NCBI GenBank assembly: GCA_030278955.1
Contig: JAOANR010000014.1
Coordinates: forward strand, 23,934,068-23,998,067
From: Hygrophila difformis
Lineage: Eukaryota; Streptophyta; Magnoliopsida; Lamiales; Acanthaceae
DNA length: 64,000 nt
Direction of reading: 5' to 3'
The notes under the pieces were generated by a model, which had not been told where the DNA came from, did not search any database, and saw only the letters and a program-made list of their open reading frames with translations. The position numbers and the translations under genes were made by a program. The first letter of the stretch is position 1; every line of letters begins with the position of its first letter. Positions 44,765 to 57,762 of the stretch are shown here, in pieces.

Positions 44765-46445
44765 GAGAAGAAGGGTGAATTCTGAAATGTTTTATCTTAA
44801 TTAAGTTCTAGTGTAGGCATCATATAAGGGATTTCCTCTTTTGTATGCAGGTTTGTACTAACTGCATAGGAATCTCTTAAAATGGATGTAATTTATTGCT
44901 TTCCACGAATGGAACTCAAGTTTGAGACCCAAAACAATTTTTATTCGCTTTCTTTTTGAAAAGATGTCTGACAGTCCGAGATGAATAAGTGACTGTCAGG
45001 CCAAAAATATGCTGTTGACATGCTCCGTATGCCAGCAGTGCCTCTTTACTGCTTTAAATTAAATAACCAGCAAAATGTGCATAAACCTGCTCTAAATTCA
45101 CATGTTGAATTTAAGCGTGTGATTAAATTTGCAAACTTTTAAATTGGGATAATATAATTAAGAACATGCATGACATGAATTCCTAAGGTTTTGAGCTATA
45201 AAAATTTAATGATGCGATCAGCTTATTGGGTAATAAATCTGCATGTTAGAGATTTTGATTGAATAAAGTGTTGGGATTAAGCTTTGATTAAATTTGAGAA
45301 TATTGTATAACATGAATCAATCCAACCTTGTGAGATTTGAGCCATGAGTCACTTTTACTCATTTATTTTCTTCGATGTGTGAATCATTTTGATTAAAGGA
45401 AACTAGAACTTGCGACTGTGACCGATTCAAGACCATGCCATATTCCCGAAATCGAGCAAATGATCGAGGCACTTAGAAAAACCAAAATTTTCGCTCTCTT
45501 TGAAATCCAAACCCAAAAATATTTTCCCTTTAGGATTAACCAATTTGAGCCTATAAGCCTATTTTTTCTTTGAAGCCCTCTATATTATTACTAGCCTTCT
45601 AAAAGACCAAAACATTCAAACCCAAAGTGTGCAAGTATAAATTCTATCAAGGCATTAAACTTATGATCATCAAAAAAAAAGAAGTATTAATCGGTAAGCT
45701 ATAAACCGATTCAAAAAAAAATAAATAAATAATAATAATATCGTGTGTTGAATTCCATCCAACACAAATAAATTGTAATTGACAAAGCAAATTAGACAAA
45801 GTCTAATGTCATGCAATAAGAATGAAAAGCACAAGAAGGAAAAAGAAAAATATTGATGATCATAAGTTGTAAATAAAAATGTGCCAAGTTATGATAAGAT
45901 TAATTCTTGCCATTTCTTAGCCCAATAATTTCCCTTTCCTACCAAACGTTACAACCGTATGCCCCGTTATAACCCTTGAATAAGACCTCATGATCTCGAT
46001 TTGAGGAAGTGAGCCGGTGGCGAGTTGGTCTGATTACAAGCTTATGGGATAATTTAATCAAATCTGATTTTGAGTGTTCACTGATTAAACCCCAATTGAG
46101 AGTGAGTGAATTTTCCGATTCTCTTATATGTGAGGCTCTGTTTCATGAATTATGTTCGTGTCACACCTTAATTCTAATTTTTAACCCTTGCACTCTTCAA
46201 ACATGATATTCAAGAAGAGTTGATAATAACGTTTGATTTGTAGGCCCGATGTAGTGAGCAAGTATCATTTCATTAAACACTGCAATCAAGGGGATTTAAC
46301 ACTTGTAGTTTTTGATTGTCTTATCCCAATCCAGAAAAAATGTGATTTATGAAGCCACGGAAATGAATTGAATATGCAGAGTCCTTGTTCTTTAGAACAT
46401 TGACTCTGACTGCTCGGGGACGATCAGTATTAAATGTGAGGATGT
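44765..46445 (+). other. 3' region of element B before the LTR
   Basis: About 1.7 kb of AT-rich sequence with no gene that I can support. It includes A-rich tracts near 45670-45740. It ends in TAAATGTGAGGATGT (46431-46445), the polypurine-like motif that directly precedes the LTR. Confidence 0.6.
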
Positions 46446-49400
46446 TGATAATGGCCAGAAATAACCATTATTTTCAATCCATTTCCGTGTCTAAAACGGG
46501 CATTTGATCGCATTCCGGTCTTATATTAAATAAGAAAGCAGTTGAATTGGACTGATTTATGCATAATTATAAAAATGTTGAGCTGGTGTGAAAAACACAA
46601 AAATATGTAATTTTATTACACATTTATGTTAGAAAAATCCAAAAAACATGAGAAAAAGAAAAGAAAAGAAAAAGGAATGAAAAAGATGGGGAAAAGAAAG
46701 AAAAGCCCACAAATTGCAGTTTTGGCCCATCTGGCCCAACTTGGCGGTGTCCAGGAATACCCTGTCGCTAGACACTCCTGTCGCTGAGCATGGCCTAGCG
46801 ACAGGGGGGAGGCTAGCGCCACAACAGTAAACTGAAAAGGAAGCCAGTCCAGAGAGACTGTGTCGCTAGGCCCCTGTCGCGGAGCATGGCCTAGCGGCAC
46901 AGGAGGAGTCCCGCGCCACCAGCATCGAAGCTGAAGAAGAAACTGTCCCTAGACCCCTGTCGCTAGCCCCGTGGCGCGATACATAGCCTAGCTACAGGAG
47001 TGTGGCTAGCGACACAAATTGAGGACCAGACCCAGTCGTGAAGCTTTGCAGCATAATGCCCCAGTTCGCGCCACATCGCGTGATTCGCGACAGGGCTGAG
47101 ATGTGTGTGATGACTTGCGACACGGGCCTCAGATCAAGGCCCATGGGCCTAGGGTTTCACCTCTATAAATATGTGGTGATCCCTATGTGCTCCTGAGTTA
47201 GACATTTTTGATTCTCTTGAAGACAGCTTGGAGGATTCTCTCTAGGTAGTTTAGTTTAGCTTAGTTTTGTTTTCATGTATTATTTAATTTCTGCCCTAGT
47301 TTAGTCTAGCTTAGCTTAAAATTTCAGTGTTTGTTTTCTGTTTTTCAGGTTAGGTAGCCAGTTTTCACAATGTTTTTCATTCTAAACTCTTTGTTTTTAG
47401 GGTTTTGTAATACCCAAATGATGGGTATTAACAGACCCATCTAATAAAATGGGAAGTTAATCTGGAAATGAGTCCCAAAAACATGAAATGGGTGTCATTA
47501 CCCATGGATTTTTTTATTGCTTTCATTTTTTATTTGGGTCATTTGACCTCTATTGCTCTCACTATTGCTTGCTGCTTCCTTATTTTTGAATGATGGTGCA
47601 TGCTTATGCGTGGTTGAACCCTAGATAGGTTCTGCTTTCTTTTAAATACTGTCTGAGGTAGCTCTATTTCTGTTTCAGCATGTCCCTGTTTATTTCAAAT
47701 TCTGTTCGGTCATTTTAGCTTAGAATAACTTTTTTTTAATCTGAAATAGGGAGAGATCACGCTGTTTGCATGCCACTGTTCACTTTTGCTTTTACTGACT
47801 CGTGGCCTGAACCATCCATGTTGCTAACCTCTTCCTTTCGCGAGACCACGTCTAGCGACAGGAAGGCTGTTCCACGACATGGGTGTCTAGGGACACTGGC
47901 CTTAATATTCTTTAATCCTCAGTCGCCAGGCATTCCTGTCGCGGACCCACGGTCCGCGACACAACACCTGCTTAGCGACTGAGGACCAAACTTTTGTTGT
48001 TTTTCTCTGCATGGCTCCTGTCGCGGACCCACGGTCCGCGACGCACTTTTATTCCGAGACAGGAAATTATGCCTTGTATATAATTTTAAAACCCCAGTCG
48101 CTAAACATCCTCTCGCGGACCCACGGTCCGCGACACAATTTCCAGATTAGCGACTGGGAGCCAAAATACTTAGAAATTTTCAGAAAATCTTTTGTCGCTA
48201 GACATCCTGTCGCGGACCCACGGTCCGCGACACAACCCTTGCTTAGCGACACAAGGTGAAACTCTGCCAAAATTTCTGAAAACCTGTCGAGGTACCCATG
48301 TCGCGGGTCTAGGTTCATGACACAATTTAGGGTATTTCGACAACATCCTCTCTTCTATTTTGTCCCAAAAATTCTGATTTCTCGACCCCTATTATATTGC
48401 AAACACTCACATCTTAATCCCACGGATTAAGATGTAATATCTCAGAATTGCAATATAAGGCGTTATGCTGCCAATCTTGATTCTCCATTTCCCATCACCT
48501 AATTAATTGAACCCTCTAGTCATTAATGATTAATGATTGTAATTAGCAATGATTAAATCACTTATTATTATGGTTAAAGGATCTTTGTTAAATTGTCACT
48601 AAAACATTTTTCTATAAACAAAACCATGATGCCTTAAACAGATAATCCGGACTGTAATTAATTATGGTAGGAGGGATTATTTAAGCCATCAATTATGGAT
48701 TGATTCCATAGCCTTGTATGAGAAACCAATGTCTCTCATACAACTTCTTCTCTCTATTTTATTCTACTTTATTTTGTCTTTTGCGTGTTGTGTGCAACAA
48801 TTAGTAAAGAATACATCAGACTAATGTTGGAGGGTATTCCCTCACGGATAACTATCTCGTATTCTGGGTATTAGTTACTAAATGTTATTTTGCATGGTCT
48901 GGATAGCAGTCGGAGGAAGCCTTGGCGGTTCGTCCATCCGGGATTATAATAGCTGCTCAGCTGACTCCTATCCGGATACAGTTTTATTTTCCTTTTCTTA
49001 ATTTCCAAACCCAAATTCCAATCTGTAGTATAATTTTGCTAATGCCTGTCAACATTATCTGATAAGTACTGCAGAAGGGAAGCATGTAGGTTTTTATCTG
49101 AATTCACAGACAGTAGGGGCCCAACTGGTAGCGACACTGCCATTGTAGGGTTTCACCTGTCTAACTTCACTTCATCCGAGTAATTGGGAAATTGGATAGT
49201 AGATGTTTACAGTCCACCCGATTACTCTGCCATGACTCTTGTCCTCTGACCACTTCATATTTGTGGTTTACTTTCTATCTAGACCTGCCATTATATTTTG
49301 GGTCAATTAATTTTACACTTCCCTATATCCGTATGCATGCTACTATTATGTAATTAATGTGGTCTATAATATTTTGGGATCCTTCCCTTGGACAATAGAA

Positions 49401-50926
49401 GTCTAAATTTTAAACAGATACTGCTTATTAAATTTCCTATAAAAAACTCCTTTATAAAATCCGGATCTAAGTAAGGGATAAATTCTCCAGTTATGACTAA
49501 TTCATATTCTGTCAAGGGTTGATGTTGGGAAATTAGAAGCAGAGTCAGCGATTAGGTCTCATCTAGACTGAAAGGATCTGTGTTTTAATTGAGAGTCTAG
49601 TACCTGTTTAAGGAATGGTTTTCAGATTCATTATTTTCCACAATTGCTGTTTAATGGGAGTCTGAGATTAAATATTACACCGAGATGGGGTCCACTTGGA
49701 CTCAAATACAGTGTAGTAAATAATCTTAGAGGAACAACATCCAGGCCTTGGTTACTTTCTAAGATAGGGTTGAGTTTTCTTTCAACTGCTATCCTCTCTC
49801 GCCAGAGCCTATTTTTGAGTTCTGAGTGAGTGCATCCGGAATGAACTAATTTATTAGTCCGTTTCATTGGTTTGTATCTCATAACCACCCGGAAGGAAGT
49901 GAACACTGCGAGCGGTTCATCAAGCTCCGGGAATTCTTGATCCATACTCCTTCATTCTGATGGGGAGCTGTCTTTTACTACCAGGGTCAGATTTTCAAAA
50001 CCTCCGAGTGATAGGATTTTAAATGCTTTCTTTATCGCTTTCTTTTAAATGCTTTCGTTAGAGGTCACTCGGTTGTATTGAGAGTTGTGTAACTGCTACT
50101 AGGATTGATAGTTAAGGGATAGTTCAGGCTCGATTAGAATCTTTGGGTGTGACATGGGAGAATGATAGTAGTACTTGGCATGTCGATAAATGATTTGTTA
50201 GGTGTTGCTTGTCCACCACAGATGAAATAACATACCCAGGCCAGGGCAGTTACAAATCTGTGGTATCTTAGAAATTGCGGTCTTAAGAACATGTAAACTC
50301 ATCCTGTAAGTACATGTCTGTTAAAGGGAACGCAGTACTGAGAGCATGAGAATTAGCTACCTGACAGAATTATCCCAAGCAAATATCTGTGTATAAAAAT
50401 GGAAGTTTAATACTGCCTTATCTAAATCTTGTCCAATTTTTATTCTTTTCTCCCTGTCCCTTCTGTCTACACTGTGAATCAGCTTCATAGCTAGCATAGT
50501 GTAAATTTTCATTGCTTTTATAGATAATGTTTATCGCATTCTTAGGATAACTTTACCCGCTTTCTAGAATAGAATTCATATGCTTTGTAGAATAGATTTA
50601 AACGCTTTTGTAATTTAGTTTAAATTCAGTCAGTAGATGTTAATCACTTTTCAAATCAATTGGAGCAATACGAATGGAAAATCTAGTAAAACGACGTGGG
50701 CCCTGCTTCTATCGCACATCCTCCAGTGAACGATCCGGTATTACTATAAATTACTGCAATTTTTGACACCGTGCGCTTTCGGGCCACAGTTTCTTAACAC
50801 GAGTAATAAAAACGTGACAACCTATAAATATATCCTTAAACCCCTTTCCCATGAATCATAACTCTTTTCATTTAATAAATTCAAACCTGGGATATTTTAG
50901 AAAATACTCGTGTGCGGAAATTGTCA
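46446..50926 (+). repeat. 3' LTR of element B
   Basis: 4481 bp, TGATAATGGCC to AAATTGTCA, nearly identical to the 5' LTR including both palindrome arrays and the TATA box. It is followed by the target duplication AACGT. Open frames within it are by-products. Confidence 0.92.
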
Positions 50927-50931
50927 AACGT
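50927..50931. repeat. Target-site duplication of element B, right (AACGT)
   Basis: The partner of ACCGT at 31483-31487. The following TTCAACCCTGCACGTCTTAA continues A's gag-pol frame. Confidence 0.75.
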
Positions 50932-53900
50932 TTCAACCCTGCACGTCTTAAAAATAAGGAACATGATCTTAAATTCAAGAAATTTCTGGAACGATTAAAG
51001 TCTGTAGAGATAACCATTCCTCTCGTGGAAATGATTTCAGAAATGCCCACCTATGCTAAGTTCTTGAAAGAATTGATTTCAGGGAAAAGGCAGGTAGAGG
51101 AGGAGGAGGTGATTGTTCTCAACAGCACATGCAGTGCCATAGTTCAGAGGAAACTGCCCAAAAAGAAAGAGGACCCTGGATGTTGCACGCTGCCAGTACA
51201 AATTGGAAAGGCCAAAGTGAGTATGGGGTTATGTGATTTAGGATCCAGCATCAACGTGATGCCTCTAGCCATGGCAATTCGCCAAAGGCTCGGAGAGATT
51301 GAACCAGTCAAGATGAAACTGCAACTGGCAGACAAATCAACCACCAAACCCGTAGGAATCCTCAAGGATGTGGTAGTCAAAACCGGCCAAATTCTTTTCC
51401 CGTTTGACTTCATCATCCTTGACATTGAAGAGGACTCTGAAATGCCACTTATCTTGGGACTCCCGTTTCTGGCCACTGGCGGTGCATTGATTGATGCTAC
51501 ATCTGGAAGAGTCACATTGAGGGTCAACGACAGAGAAATCTCCTTTGACATGGAGCAGCTGCAGAAGTTCCCGTATGAGGGATCTTGTTCCATGTTTGAT
51601 GTAATAGAAGGTAGGTGTGAGGATGAGAGCATAGACTCTATGACTGTGATGACGGACAAAGTTCCAAAACAGGTACTGACGCCTGAAGGTGCCGAGCAAC
51701 AAAGAAGCTGCAACGCTGTCCACTTCGAGGACCCTATCACTGGGGATCTTGAAGAATTCGACGGTGTTGAATTTACTCCGGAGGAGGAGGAGAGCACCAC
51801 GGAAGAGGAAGTGGACCCTGTACTGACACAGGGTCCTGAAGGTAAATCTGATCTTTCACCCCCATCAATTTCTCGCAAATTACTGCCTTTCGTGGAATGT
51901 CCGCCAGAGCTTGAACTTAAAATACTTCCGGATCATCTTAAGTACGTTTTTCTCGCGGAACATAAAAGATTACCGGTAATTGTGTCAGCCAAGCTGACAC
52001 AAGAACAAGAAAAAGCTCTGGTAGACATTCTAAAGAAATATGTACATGCAATTGGATGGACCATTTCTGATATAAAAGGAATAAAACCCTCTGTTTGCAT
52101 GCACAGAATTTTAATGGAAGAGGAATACAAGCCCTCTAGGCAACCACAAAGGCATCTGAACCCCCACATGCAGGAAGTGGTAAGGAAAGAAGTTATCAAG
52201 CTCTTAGATGCTGGTATCATCTATCCTATATCTGACAGCAAATGGGTTAGCCCAATGCAGGTAGTACCTAAGTGTGGGGGGATGTGCATAACGACTAATG
52301 AGCAAGGAGAAGAAGTGTCGACACGCCCAGTAGCCGGTTGGAGAGTTTGCATCGACTGCCGGAAGCTTAACACCGCTACGCGGAAGGATCACTTTCCCTT
52401 TCCGTTCATTGATTAGATGCTGGAGAGGTTGGCCGGAAGGGAGTATTACTGCTTTTTGGATGGGTACTCAGGCTACAATCAAATTGTAATAGCTAGTGAA
52501 GATCATGATAAGACCACTTTCACGTGCCCATATGGAACTTTTGCGTACAGGCGCATGCCTTTTGGACTTTGCAATGCGCCTGCCACTTTTCAGCGATGCA
52601 TGATGTCTATCTTCTTAGAATTTATCGAAAAATGCATTGAAGTTTTCATGGATGACTTCTCTGTGTATGGAGATACTTTTGATGAATGTTTGACTAATCT
52701 TGCAAAAATTTTAAAAAGATGCGAGGACACTAACCTAGTTTTCAACTGGGAGAAGTGCCATTTCATGGTCACCGAAGGAATAGTGTTGGGTCACCGCATC
52801 TCGCGCGCAGGCATCGAAGTCGACAGGGCCAAAGCCTCAGTCATATCCAACCATCCATTACCAAACTCAATAAAAGCAGTTAGGAGCTTCTTAGGGCATG
52901 CCGGTTTTTACCGAAGATTCATTAAGGATTTTTCTAAAATTGCCAAGCCGCTCACTAATTTGCTTTGTAAAGAAAATTCTTTCGTAATAAATGAAGCGTG
53001 TGTTCAAGCCTTTGACACGCTCAAGAAGATGTTGATTTCTGCTCCAATAGTACAACCACCCGATTGGTCAATACCTTTCGAGGTAATGTGCGATGCAAGT
53101 GATCTCGCCGTGGGTGCAGTTCTTGGGCAACATAAGGAAGGGAGACACTGCGTGACGAAAGTCATGCCCCGACTGAAGCTCAAGTCAATTACACCACCAC
53201 GAGAAAGAGATGTATGCTGTGGTTTTCGCGTTTGATAAATTCAGGCAATACCTCATTGGTACGAAAACCATAGTATATACAGATCACTCTGCACTGAGAT
53301 ACTTGTTCAGTAAACAAGATGCCAAACCTCGATTAATCAGGTGGGTAATTTTGTTGCAGGAATTTGATATCATAATAAAAGATAGAAAAGGCAGAGACAA
53401 TGGTGTTGCTGACCATTTGTCTCGAATAGAAAATGATAAAAATGAGATAGCCGTCAATGAAAATTTTCCGGACGAGCAACTGTTCGCCTTGCACCTTCAT
53501 GATCAAGCTTGTCCATGGTTTTCCGACATTGCTAACTTCTTAGCATGTGGAATAATCCCACCATTCCAGCACAAGAGCCAAAAAGCAAGGTTCAACCGAG
53601 ATGTAGTTGACTACTTCTCGGAAGATCCTTATCTCTTCAAGCATTGCTCAGATTCGATTATTAGACGATGTGTAACTGAGCATGAGGCTTATCAAATCGC
53701 TAAAAAATGTCATGAATCGGAATATGGAGGTCACCATGGCCCCACTCGAACAGCTCACAAGGTGCTCGAGTGTGGTTTCTATTGGCCTACCATTTACGAG
53801 GATTGCAGGGCGTTTGTTAAGGCTTGCGACAGATGCCAAAGATTAGGGAATATCTCCAAGAGGGATGAAATGCCTCAAAAAGGAATTCTCACCCTTGAGA

Positions 53901-54803
53901 TTTTCGATATATGGGGTATTGACTTCATGGGACCATTCCCGACATCTGATGGGAATCACTACATCTTGGTAGCTGTCGATTACGTGTCCAAGTGGGTTGA
54001 GGCGGTTGCGCTGCCAACCAATGATGGTAACCAAGTCATCAAATTTTTGAAAAATAACATTTTCAATAGATTTGGTGTACCTAGGGTAATCATATCTGAT
54101 GGAGGAACCCATTTTGTTAACAAAGCTTTTGCAAATCTTATGAGCAAAAGTGGGATTCTCCACAAGATATGCACGCCTTATCATCCCCAAACCAGTGGCC
54201 AAGTCGAGGTATCAAACCGCGAAATCAAACATATACTCGAGGCCATTGTGGGGATAACCCTGCAAAGACTGGTCACGTAAGCTCAACGATGATCTATGGG
54301 CATACCGCACTGCTTTCAAGACTCTCATCGGGATGTCTCCATACAGGCTTGTCTTTGGAAAAGCCTGTCATTTGCCCGTAGAACTAGAGCACAAGGCTTA
54401 CTGGGCCGTAAAAATGCTTAATTTTGACCCACGAGTTGCTCAGAGTAAGCGCAAGTTGGACCTCAATGAAATTGAGGAAATATGTGCGCAAGCTTATGAA
54501 AGCTCGAGGATGTACAAAGAGCGGACCCAGAAGTTAAACGATCGTCGTATAAAGTCTAAACACTTCTATGTTGGCCAAAATGTCTTGCTATTCAATTCTA
54601 GGTTGAACTTGTTCCCCGGAAAGCTTAGATCCAGATGGGAAGGGCCATACGAAGTGGTGCACGTGTTTGAAAGCGGAGCTGTCAGGATTCGAACTGACAA
54701 GGGAGAGCTAGTGGTGAATGGACAGAGACTAAAGGAGTACCTAGGACAGTTCGACCCCGAAAAAGAAGTTCAAACGATATCAGAGCCGGCCTATGTTCAA
54801 TAA
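50932..54803 (+). pseudogene. Pol of Athila-like element A, broken
   Basis: Homologous to B's pol along its length. It starts FNPARLKNKEHDLKF, the continuation of A's gag, and holds a protease ([12 protein letters not shown]), RT (FMDD), RNase H ([17 protein letters not shown]) and integrase ([27 protein letters not shown]). Defects are a TAG at 52414-52416 where B has Gln (FID-Q-ML), a frame disturbance near 53150-53215 in RNase H and another near 54260 in the integrase C-terminal part. The last piece, 54333-54803, ends in QFDPEKEVQ. With B inserted in front of it, it has no route to expression. Confidence 0.9.
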
Positions 54804-54902
54804 AAAAATATATGTACTTATATAATTATTTATTACATAACATATTCATTGTTCTCGGGCAATAAGTACCCAAAAATCAATTAAACATTTAGAGTACTAA
54901 GA

Positions 54903-54924
54903 CTCTAAATATGAGGATGTTGAT
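54903..54924 (+). promoter_or_regulatory. Polypurine-like motif copy downstream of pol (A), with hairpin
   Basis: CTCTAAATATGAGGATGTTGA preceded by its partial complement ACATTTAGAGT (about 54883-54894), so the two can pair. It is followed by an acceptor-like TGCCTTGCAG (ends 54966), as in B. Confidence 0.55.
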
Positions 54925-55018
54925 ATTTGGAGAAAATCTAATAATTTTCTTATGTTTGCCTTGCAGGAATTAATGGAACCAACAAAAAGAAAAATAAAGC
55001 TTCAAAAACCAGGTTCCC

Positions 55019-55115
55019 GGTTGGATTAATACTAAATTTAATGGAAATTAATTTCGGAATTTAGAGAAATTTAAAATCCAGAATAAATCCATAAAATAAG
55101 GGTGTTAATCCAACC
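55019..55115 (+). promoter_or_regulatory. Inverted repeat downstream of pol, element A
   Basis: GGTTGGATTAAT (55019-55030) and TTAATCCAACC (55105-55115) pair. The position and sequence match B's 42244-42340, although the surrounding DNA has diverged. Confidence 0.7.
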
Positions 55116-55252
55116 TAATTTATGCAAGCAATTTATTATATAGTAATGTTTCTGTTTAAATATGTTTATTCAGTTTGTTGATTTTAAAGAAAATGCATAA
55201 TTTTAGAAATGGTAAAAACTGGAAAATTTTCAAAATTTTTCTAAGTGTTGAA

Positions 55253-55880
55253 TGCGGTCTAATTTGCATTTCAAATCAATTCGGTTTAAACCGAATTGTT
55301 TGAAACAGACCGCATCGGAGGTGTTGCCTTGGTAATTTTTACCAATTCGGTCTCCTAGCCAATTCGGTCTAGACCGAATTGGCCTAAGAGACCGAATTGA
55401 TCTTCCAAGGCACATGTTTCAATCCTTGCGTAAATCTGGCCAAGTAGCAATTCGGTCTATGGCAATTCGGTCTAGACCGAATTGATTTTGAAAAGACCGA
55501 ATTGATCTACAAAAGGCATTATTTTTTCCTTAGTCTCATTCCTACAAGTGACCAATTTGGTCTACAAAGCAATTCGTTCTAGACCGAATTGCTTGAATAG
55601 ACCGAATTGCCTCACAAGAGCACCCCCATTATTTTCCTAAGCACCCAACTCGGTCTTCTCACTGCAATTCGGTCTCTAGATCAATTCGGTCTAGACCGGA
55701 TTGATTTTAAAAGACCGCATTGCAGTAAGTTGTTTGTTTGTCTTCCCCCTCAATTCGGTCTCCACATCAATTCGGTCTAGACCGAATTGACCTAGAGACT
55801 GAATCCCTCACAAACATTGGAGACCACATCAATTCGGTCTAGACCGAATTGAGGATTCGGTCTCCAATAGACCGAATTGC
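55253..55880. repeat. Palindrome array upstream of the F-box-like gene, element A (seven units)
   Basis: Each unit has a central palindrome of CAATTCGGTCT plus AGACCGAATTG, and outer arms that pair with each other. Centres: 55277-55298, 55359-55382, 55463-55484, 55570-55591, 55681-55704, 55767-55790, 55829-55852. Outer arms include TGCGGTCT/AGACCGCA (unit 1), ACTGCAATTCGGTCT/AGACCGCATTGCAGT (unit 5) and ATTGGAGACC/GGTCTCCAAT (unit 7). Confidence 0.92.
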
Positions 55881-55899
55881 ATCCTGTCCCGCAAACCCT

Positions 55900-55906
55900 T
55901 TATATA
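55900..55906 (+). promoter_or_regulatory. Candidate TATA box of the F-box-like gene, element A
   Basis: CTTTATATACCCC about 20 bp after the last palindrome unit and about 145 bp before the ATG. The arrangement matches element B. Confidence 0.62.
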
Positions 55907-56044
55907 CCCCTTTTTCCCCCTTCTTCCTCATTTCACACTCTCAACACTTAGAAATTTTTCTCGTACCCCCCTTTCGCGAACACTGTCTTCCTCGCGAAAC
56001 CAGTCATCTAGTCCGAGCTTTACCTCGTCCAAATCTATTCAAGA

Positions 56045-57762
56045 ATGGCGTCTCCGTCTTCTAACCCAAGTGGGACTAAGGGGTAAGTGCCCTGTTTTCG
56101 ATTTCGCAATCTCGTTCTTGCGATTTCAATTTTCGATTTTCTTTGTTTGCGCGAAATTGGAGGTGGGTGAGAGAAGGGTGACTGTTTTCGTGTTGGGCAT
56201 AGTCGGAATGCGGTCGGAATATAGTGGGCACGATCGGAAATAGGCTAGAACACTGGTGGTGAAAACTAGGGCTTTTTATGCTTTTAGTCGAAATGCCATT
56301 GTTGTTGTTTCAAGCTCTCTGTAGGTTTGGGGGGATCCTTATTTTGAAAATTTGGGCTTCAAAACCTTCAATATCTTGTTTTGCCCATTTTTGTAATTAC
56401 TATCTCCATTCTCGTATGTCTATGTATACATATACTGTGTTGTCTGTGTTTGTTCTGTGAATGATGTGAAAATGGAGTAAACACAGAGGTTATTTTTCCC
56501 TCAACCATTGTGTTATTATGTCTATTTGATATTTGATAATGATGTTGAAAATACATATTGATGATGCCTGTGAATCTGTGTTTTTGAAGCATGAATTTGT
56601 GGCAAATTTTGAGAAATATTGGTGTGAATGGACTGTGTTTATATGTTTGTTTTGTGTTTGCATGCTACTGTGTTGTGGGAACCTTACTAATAAATGCTTT
56701 TGTGGGGTACCTGTTTACCACACCTTACAAACTCAACTGAAAAGTTGATGTTTGTATACACTGGAAACATGGTATTACAAACGAAACCATGCCAACATTT
56801 TTCCTGACATGTGTTTATCAAACACTATTGGCATGGCATTTATGTTTAATAAGACAAAAAGTTGGTAGGATTTTATTTTTATTAAGTGTTTGACATGCTC
56901 ATTATTGGGACATGTGGGGAATGAACAAGTGTAGCAACTTTGCTCACTCATTAATACCCATTTCCCAAAACAAAAATCCAAATGGGGGACCACTCACACC
57001 CCCAACTTTATTAAATAAACAAGTCAACACTTTCCATAAAATCCAAAAACAGCCTTTGTGTGTGTGTGTGCTTATTTCTTATTTTTATTTTCCTTAGTCC
57101 ATCACCTTATGCTAGTAATTGCATAACTCATCATGTGTGTTGATTCTTCATTATTGAATATTCATCTTCCCATTTCATATGTTTTCAATCACTTTTATAA
57201 TGATCAAAAATAAACTTTTCTTTTGTAGGCTCAATAGCCTACAAAAATTCAATCTCTTGGTCCTTTGACCATTTGAAAAATATTTAGACTATCTTTAGTC
57301 TAAGAAAAATATTGTAAGGGTCCAAGACCCTTATTTTCCATCTTCTTCTACTTTGTATTTACAATAAGTGTTGGATTTAATAATCTAACCCCTTATCTTA
57401 TTCTATATATTTTGCATCAATAAATTCAGTAAAACCAATTAACTCACATTTAGAGCTTGGCTCAAAATGTGAGGATGTTGATTTCAAACTTGACTAAACA
57501 TTCCTTATCTTCTCAGAGGCATCATCTTCCCGAACCCAAATCAAGCACAAGAAAGAACTGAATTACTGGACCTGCCGGTGGAGCTTATAGGGGAAATCCT
57601 CTCCCGTATAGGAGAGGACGACATCAAGAAAGTATTCACTGCCAAGAAAGCATGCAGGAAATTCAGGGCAGCAGGTAATCTCCCCATTGTCTACAAGAGA
57701 TGCGAACTGGAGACCACAATCGTAAAGATGTGGCAGGTGGGAATCCAAAGGCAAAAAGAGGA
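56045..57762 (+). pseudogene. F-box-like accessory gene of element A, cut by element C
   Basis: Proposed exon 1 is 56045-56082 (MASPSSNPSGTK and part of Gly, donor GG/GTAAGT). The intron is 56083-57516, ending TTATCTTCTCAG. Exon 2 begins 57517 and reads LLDLPVELIGEILSRIGEDD, then KACRKFRAAGNLPIVYKRCE. The phase joins correctly. The gene is truncated at 57762 by the LTR of element C, so the C-terminal two thirds are missing from the window and may resume beyond C. The intron shares segments with B's intron (for example ACCACTCACACC near 56987). A's older age and conserved protein compared with B suggest past coding function. Confidence 0.7.
57463..57480 (+). promoter_or_regulatory. Polypurine-like motif copy before F-box exon 2 (A), with hairpin
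   Basis: CAAAATGTGAGGATGTTG, with CTCACATTT 20 bp upstream able to pair with AAATGTGAG. B has the perfect version at 43998-44028 (CTCACATTTAGAG, five bases, CTCTAAATGTGAG). Confidence 0.6.

Larger units (their letters stand above)
31488..50926 (+). mobile_element. Athila-like Ty3/gypsy element B with F-box accessory gene, nested in element A
   Basis: 19.4 kb. 5' LTR 31488-35969, primer site 35979-35996, gag 36138-38235 (broken), pol 38236-42102 (open), accessory F-box-like gene 42947-44764 with its own promoter region, and 3' LTR 46446-50926. The two LTRs are very similar by eye, so insertion is young compared with A. The pol sequence, the TGGCGCC primer site and the PPSRLENLM gag motif identify the Athila group. 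B interrupts A between the codons for PYR and FNPARL of A's gag-pol. Confidence 0.92.
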
